Source: Candidatus Omnitrophota bacterium
GTDB lineage: Bacteria > Omnitrophota > Gorgyraeia > Velamenicoccales > Velamenicoccaceae
Assembly (NCBI GenBank): GCA_016235185.1
Contig: JACRLT010000004.1
Location: 35,374-99,373 of the forward strand
DNA length: 64,000 nucleotides
Direction of reading: 5' to 3'
Shown here piece after piece: positions 60,559 through 64,000 of the stretch (position 1 is the first letter of the stretch; each line of letters starts with the position of its first letter). The notes below the pieces were generated by a model that had not been told where the DNA came from, made no database searches, and was given only the letters and a program-made list of their open reading frames with translations. The translations under genes and the position numbers were made by a program.

Positions 60559-61734
60559 TCAGATGAGTTCATGGACGGACTGCCAAGGAATGGCAAACAC
60601 CTTATCACTCAACTTCGTCCTGCGAGGGACCTGACAAACAAGATAACCCGATTTTGCTGACTTGTATTCATGAAGAAAAACTTCTAAATAACGCACATCA
60701 ACCGCCATAGGATTATCGGTCAGCTTAACTTCCAAGGGAGTATATACCCCATCTTCATCGATAACCCAATCCACCTCGGGCCCATCCGGATCACGCCAAA
60801 AACGAATTTTGACTCCTGGACCTTTTAAACGAGCATATCTTAAAAGCTCCAAACCAACAAACTGTTCGAATATCCGTCCCATCGCATCCCGCGGAAGATT
60901 TGCTCCCTCATGTGCCGCAAGACGCCTAACACCTAAATCGAAAAATAAATATTTTTCAGACTTAGTAAGCTTTTTTCTAGTCCTGCTTTGAGTTAATGGC
61001 TCAACCCTCTCCATAATCAGACAATCTTCCAAAATTTGATAGTATGCGCCTATAGTCGTATGAGAAACTCCGATTTCCTGCGACAATTTCCTTAAATTGA
61101 TAATTCCTCCGGATTCGGATGCAGCTAATTCAAGGAATCGAGCGAAATGGCCCAAATTCCGCACAATCGCTTCAGCCCTAACTTCTTCTTCCAGATAAGT
61201 CGTAACATAAGATTCCAAGTCAAGCTCCTTGTCCGACAAAGCCGCAACAGCAAGAATCCCAGGCAAAGAACCGTAGAGAAGCCGATCTCTAAGTTCCGAG
61301 GAAGGAAATTCCAAAAGACTAAATGGATCCATTCTAAACGCCACAAGACGGCCAGGAAGAAGATTGACCTCAAGCCCACGACGAAGCTTGCGGGCACTTG
61401 AACCTGTCAGTATAAAATTTGCTTTTTTTCTGTCGATCAGATCCTGCACAACATCCAGAATAACCGGGACCTTCTGCACTTCATCCAAAATAACGAGCGG
61501 ACGCCCCCCTTCTATTGCAGAAACGATAGATTCCACTTCCCCGGCAAGCAAATGGGGCGACTTTTCGTATCTCTGCCTTATGTCTGGCTGCACAAAAGAA
61601 ATCAACATATCCGGCTTAAATTGATGAATTAATGTCGTCTTGCCGGTTTGCCTTGCTCCGAGCAGAAGAACGCTCTTATCACGCTCAACCGCATGCCTGA
61701 TTCTGTCTTCCAAAACTCTTTTAATGTATTTCAT
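60559..61734 (-). CDS. AAA+ ATPase with DUF4143 C-terminal domain
   Basis: The 391-residue protein has Walker A GARQTGKTT (26-34), Walker B PLVILDEVQKV (D84, E85), sensor-like FILTGSSARKL and the DUF4143 region (SHTTIGAYYQILEDCLIMERVEPL, then YFFDLGVRRLAAH). Family members are common accessory genes of unknown function, often transferred between lineages. A promoter lies 8-36 bases before the start. A broken copy of the uvrA 5' end lies just upstream and intact uvrA just downstream, suggesting arrival by recombination. Confidence 0.88.
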   Translation of the reverse strand: MKYIKRVLEDRIRHAVERDKSVLLLGARQTGKTTLIHQFKPDMLISFVQPDIRQRYEKSPHLLAGEVESIVSAIEGGRPLVILDEVQKVPVILDVVQDLIDRKKANFILTGSSARKLRRGLEVNLLPGRLVAFRMDPFSLLEFPSSELRDRLLYGSLPGILAVAALSDKELDLESYVTTYLEEEVRAEAIVRNLGHFARFLELAASESGGIINLRKLSQEIGVSHTTIGAYYQILEDCLIMERVEPLTQSRTRKKLTKSEKYLFFDLGVRRLAAHEGANLPRDAMGRIFEQFVGLELLRYARLKGPGVKIRFWRDPDGPEVDWVIDEDGVYTPLEVKLTDNPMAVDVRYLEVFLHEYKSAKSGYLVCQVPRRTKLSDKVFAIPWQSVHELI

Positions 61735-61741
61735 AGCTTAC

Positions 61742-61770
61742 ATTTTCTACGAAAATGGATTACTTGTCAA
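61742..61770 (-). promoter_or_regulatory. Promoter of the DUF4143 ATPase gene
   Basis: TTGACA (61765-61770) and GAAAAT (61742-61747) are 17 bases apart on the minus strand. The -10 box ends 7 bases before the ATG, so the transcript would have almost no leader. Confidence 0.5.
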
Positions 61771-61795
61771 CCAAATTCTTAATCCATTGAGTTGT

Positions 61796-61977
61796 ATTTT
61801 TGCAGTTGTTCCAAAAACTGGCGCGCATAACTAGACAAGCTCTCGACGTAGCGGCGCTGGCCTTCCTGAACCTGAAAGCCCTGTAACCACGATCAATTTA
61901 TTACGCGGCAGCTCAAGAGATATGTTTTTCAGGTTATGTTCTCTTGCGCCTTTAATGATCAGGTGTGAAGTGCTCAT
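61796..61977 (-). pseudogene. Degenerate duplicate of the uvrA 5' end
   Basis: From an ATG at 61977 the DNA runs parallel to the first about 220 bases of uvrA (60337-60544): the translation gives [14 protein letters not shown] and [15 protein letters not shown], and later bases match the [18 protein letters not shown] segment. About 40 bases after GLSGSG are missing, removing the Walker A lysine and shifting the frame, and the similarity ends at the TTTTTGCAG near 61796. It is diverged at scattered third positions, so it is not a very recent copy. Confidence 0.9.
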
Positions 61978-61982
61978 ATGCC

Positions 61983-62846
61983 TTACAAGAATTTTATTTC
62001 GACGGAAGTATGGCCGAACTGCTGGAACCTATCTGTCTTAACCTTTATGTCACAGGGATTACAATGACCAAAGTGGCCGCAAGGCCTGTACTTATCTCCA
62101 ATGCTAAAATCCGGATCCAAGATATTGCCAATGGGATATATACCAGAATATAGATCTGCATGACAGCGATACACTGATCCAGCACTGTCCATCAAAAGCT
62201 CCGTTGTCTTGCACTGTACGCTTTTTTTGAAAGTCTTAGCGCAGGCATCTTTATAGAGATAATTCCCGTGCAGCATACCATTGTGTTCTCCTAAAAATTC
62301 CTTAAACCTGAAATCAATCCCTAACTTTCGACATCTTTCTTGGGCATCCTTGATATGTTCTTCATATTTAGGATGCATTACAGCCCAGATTCCTATGCTA
62401 TATTTATTTTCTAACATTACCACCGTTTTTTTAATAAGGTCTTCCAGATCCATAGTCTCGGGGTGATAGCTTACGCGGATGGATGAATACGGAGAATCGC
62501 GCCTGACTCTTTCCGGCGTAACCTTGTTCATAAAACGAACGATATCAAACTGCAGATTAGTCAAAATATCAATATTCAATTCGGGCTTTATATGGTTAAT
62601 GATGTAGATAAAATCAGGATGCAGGCTCGGCTCCCCGCCTTGCAGGGTCAGAGGCAGATCGGGACGCGAAACAAGACGATTCAGAGCTCTGACCCAGTCT
62701 TTACCTGATATCATCTTACGATTGATGGCAGATTGCTCAAAATGGTTGATGCAATACGTACACTTCAGATTACAGGCGAATGTCAAAAAAGACGCCATAT
62801 AATTATAGGACGGCGGAACCAAGAGAGGCGGCAATTCTGTCTTCAC
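61983..62846 (-). CDS. Radical SAM protein with a C-terminal cysteine-rich tail
   Basis: The 287-residue protein has the radical SAM motif CNLKCTYC (C25, C29, C32), [12 protein letters not shown] for SAM contact, and later cysteines ([19 protein letters not shown] and [11 protein letters not shown]) that resemble a SPASM-like auxiliary cluster site. Function is not recognised. It overlaps the membrane protein gene upstream by 4 bases and ends 5 bases before the uvrA remnant. Confidence 0.85.
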   Translation of the reverse strand: MKTELPPLLVPPSYNYMASFLTFACNLKCTYCINHFEQSAINRKMISGKDWVRALNRLVSRPDLPLTLQGGEPSLHPDFIYIINHIKPELNIDILTNLQFDIVRFMNKVTPERVRRDSPYSSIRVSYHPETMDLEDLIKKTVVMLENKYSIGIWAVMHPKYEEHIKDAQERCRKLGIDFRFKEFLGEHNGMLHGNYLYKDACAKTFKKSVQCKTTELLMDSAGSVYRCHADLYSGIYPIGNILDPDFSIGDKYRPCGHFGHCNPCDIKVKTDRFQQFGHTSVEIKFL

Positions 62847-63355
62847 GCACTCCCCCCGCGTTCTAAAAGCAGATGTTTTAAAAACAACATCATTTTTGCG
62901 ATAAAAAGCACCGTGGGCTTAGCGATAAAACACCTTCCGTCTTTTAAGACAACTTGGCCGTTTTTGACAAGGCGCTCTAGGCGGCGGCTTAAGATCTCCT
63001 GGGCATTGTAACGGCTACCTATCTGATCCAGCGTCAAACCGCCTTCTGAATCCATAAGTTCGCGCAACAGTCTGATGCGGCGCGCTGTCTCGCCCAAATT
63101 TACGAAATGAAAATAACCATAACTCAAGAAAATATAGGTCAGAAAATTCTGCGCCAAAACCGGAAACTCAAACGTATATCCGATGCTAAATAATAAGAAA
63201 CAAAATAAGCCGAAGAAAAAACCGGCAACCAGAGATACCAGCATACGGCCTCTGGAAATAAACCGAAAAGAAACTATATGAGCCAAGCTGTTACAGAACA
63301 ACCCTGCCAAGGGTGCTAAAAAATCCAACCAGCCTTGCGTCACAAGCTTATCCAC
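62843..63355 (-). CDS. Membrane protein with C-terminal winged-helix-like domain, paralogue 1
   Basis: The 170-residue protein has three or four membrane segments (SLVAGFFFGLFCFLLFSIGY and others) followed by a cytosolic winged-helix-like part (GGLTLDQIGSRYNAQEILSRRLERLVKNGQVVLKDGRCFI) and a last hydrophobic helix. The next gene upstream has the same plan. No family is recognised. It overlaps its neighbours by 8 and 4 bases. Confidence 0.7.
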   Translation of the reverse strand: MDKLVTQGWLDFLAPLAGLFCNSLAHIVSFRFISRGRMLVSLVAGFFFGLFCFLLFSIGYTFEFPVLAQNFLTYIFLSYGYFHFVNLGETARRIRLLRELMDSEGGLTLDQIGSRYNAQEILSRRLERLVKNGQVVLKDGRCFIAKPTVLFIAKMMLFLKHLLLERGGSA

Positions 63356-63854
63356 CTTTTTGCGCTCCTAAAATTTTCCTGAACAAGATAAAAATTTTTA
63401 CAAATAACGCGCCTTTGCCCGTTAAAATATAATTGCCATTCTCTGAAACAGCCAGGCCGTCTCGGATCAAATCCTCTAAGCGCGGCAGGAGCAGACGATC
63501 ATCACCCAGAGACCGAAAGAGATCCTCTTTTAAGAGGCCTAAAGCACCCGCCTGCGCGATCTTAAGCGTGATCAATAAAGTAGGGCTGTCCGCCTCCAAG
63601 GCCGAATAGGAAATAACGTAGGCAAGCACGACTGCGGCGTAGAAAAGACCGCATCGCAAGTATTCGGTAAAAGAGATTAAGGCCATGCAAGGAGGTATGA
63701 AAGAGCGCGGGACGGCCAGCCCGAAAATGAAAACCGACCCAAAGATCAAAAGAAGGGCGTCCGTCTGGCGGCGTGGCAGGCGGACCTTCCAGATGAACAC
63801 ATGAAGGCAAAAGGCAAAAACAAAAATGACAGCTGCGAAAAATAGGACGTTCAT
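63348..63854 (-). CDS. Membrane protein with C-terminal winged-helix-like domain, paralogue 2
   Basis: The start at 63854 (MNVLFFAAVIFVFAFCLHVF) gives 168 residues; the longer open frame to 63998 runs through transposon sequence. Membrane segments fill the first 110 residues; a winged-helix-like part follows (LLKEDLFRSLGDDRLLLPRLEDLIRDGLAVSENGNYIL) and a final hydrophobic helix. Only a weak GGAG lies 13 bases upstream. The gene begins directly after the end of an IS200-like element. Confidence 0.68.
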   Translation of the reverse strand: MNVLFFAAVIFVFAFCLHVFIWKVRLPRRQTDALLLIFGSVFIFGLAVPRSFIPPCMALISFTEYLRCGLFYAAVVLAYVISYSALEADSPTLLITLKIAQAGALGLLKEDLFRSLGDDRLLLPRLEDLIRDGLAVSENGNYILTGKGALFVKIFILFRKILGAQKGG

Positions 63855-63861
63855 GGTCAGA

Positions 63862-63895
63862 GTGATACTCCGCCGACAGGAGTCGGCGGCTTCTT
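63862..63895 (-). mobile_element. Right-end hairpin of an IS200/IS605-like element
   Basis: CCGCCGAC (63870-63877) and GTCGGCGG (63882-63889) form an 8-base-pair stem with a 4-base loop, about 12 bases after the transposase stop codon and followed on the minus strand by AGTATCAC. A subterminal imperfect or perfect hairpin after tnpA is the usual right end of these elements. The exact cleavage site cannot be fixed here. Confidence 0.5.
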
Positions 63896-63901
63896 TCCCT
63901 T

Positions 63902-64000
63902 TCAAAGTTCGAGTTTCAGTTGCCCTGTGTCTTCCCTTCCCTGATGTTCCACATAACGTAGGATTGCTTTGGTGTCCAAGCCGCAAGACGAGACGCAATA
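63902..64000 (-). CDS. C-terminal end of an IS200/IS605-type (Y1) transposase, cut by the window edge
   Basis: The last 32 codons before the TGA at 63902 read YCVSSCGLDTKAIL, then RYVEHQGREDTGQ and LKLEL. This resembles the C-termini of small Y1 single-strand transposases (patterns such as YFVSTVG followed by a RYVxxQ helix). The active-site tyrosine helix and HUH motif lie outside the window, so intactness cannot be judged. Confidence 0.6.
   Translation of the reverse strand, partial: YCVSSCGLDTKAILRYVEHQGREDTGQLKLEL

Overview
The window reads as a gene-dense chromosome segment from a diderm (Gram-negative-type) bacterium of an uncultured lineage. It encodes part of the Wood-Ljungdahl carbonyl branch (acsC with a corrinoid reductive activator), a type IV pilus/type II secretion-like machine, a Ton/Exb-type energy transducer and several outer-membrane or periplasmic proteins. 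This combination, with GatCAB, fused SecDF and bactofilin, would fit Candidatus Omnitrophota or a related candidate phylum. That placement is inference from gene content only. Every intact protein gene but one is on the minus strand, so genes are read from high to low coordinates, and many overlap by 1 to 19 bases as in long operons.

Layout in coordinate order. 1-4,033: corrinoid activator (cut by the edge), acsC, larC, larB and a membrane-anchored HTH protein. 4,037-8,286: bactofilin-HTH fusion, MgtC-like protein, TsaD, divergent polysaccharide deacetylase, CtpA protease. 8,283-19,070: gatB, gatA, gatC, rsmA, pdxA, a SurA-like chaperone, an unusually short Mfd, secDF, yajC, rpsP. 19,219-29,356: trpE, hisI, hisF, hisA, hisH, hisB, hisD, alaS, recX, recA. 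29,493-30,099 (plus strand): promoter, c-di-GMP-type riboswitch, terminator and a small secreted protein. 30,370-36,601: a four-gene operon that looks like a chaperone-usher fimbrial system with an atypical usher-like outer-membrane protein. 36,617-41,906: mtaB, rsmE, a CcdA/DsbD-like protein and an AmmeMemoRadiSam pair. 42,026-51,908: tRNA-Ala and a pilus/pseudopilus operon (PilMN, O, P, Q, B, C and five prepilins). 52,036-60,544: small HTH protein, structured intergenic DNA, a pilin-like protein, wHTH and Zn-ribbon proteins, TonB/ExbD/ExbB-like proteins, a large TPR protein, uvrA. 60,559-64,000: a DUF4143 ATPase beside a broken copy of the uvrA 5' end, a radical SAM gene with two paralogous membrane-wHTH genes, and the tail of an IS200-like transposase.

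The most unusual signals are these. (1) The fimbria-like operon, beside a c-di-GMP-type riboswitch. (2) A family of palindromic elements whose right end supplies the ribosome-binding site of secDF, yajC, rpsP and pilM and abuts the tRNA gene. (3) Repeat elements built as two inverted arrays of short degenerate units, inserted in frame in hisF and uvrA and apparently forming the signal-peptide region of two exported proteins. (4) An Mfd that keeps the RNA-polymerase-binding and motor domains but lacks most of the UvrB-like region and the C-terminal domain. (5) An ExbD whose membrane aspartate is replaced by asparagine. No rRNA and no CRISPR array were seen.
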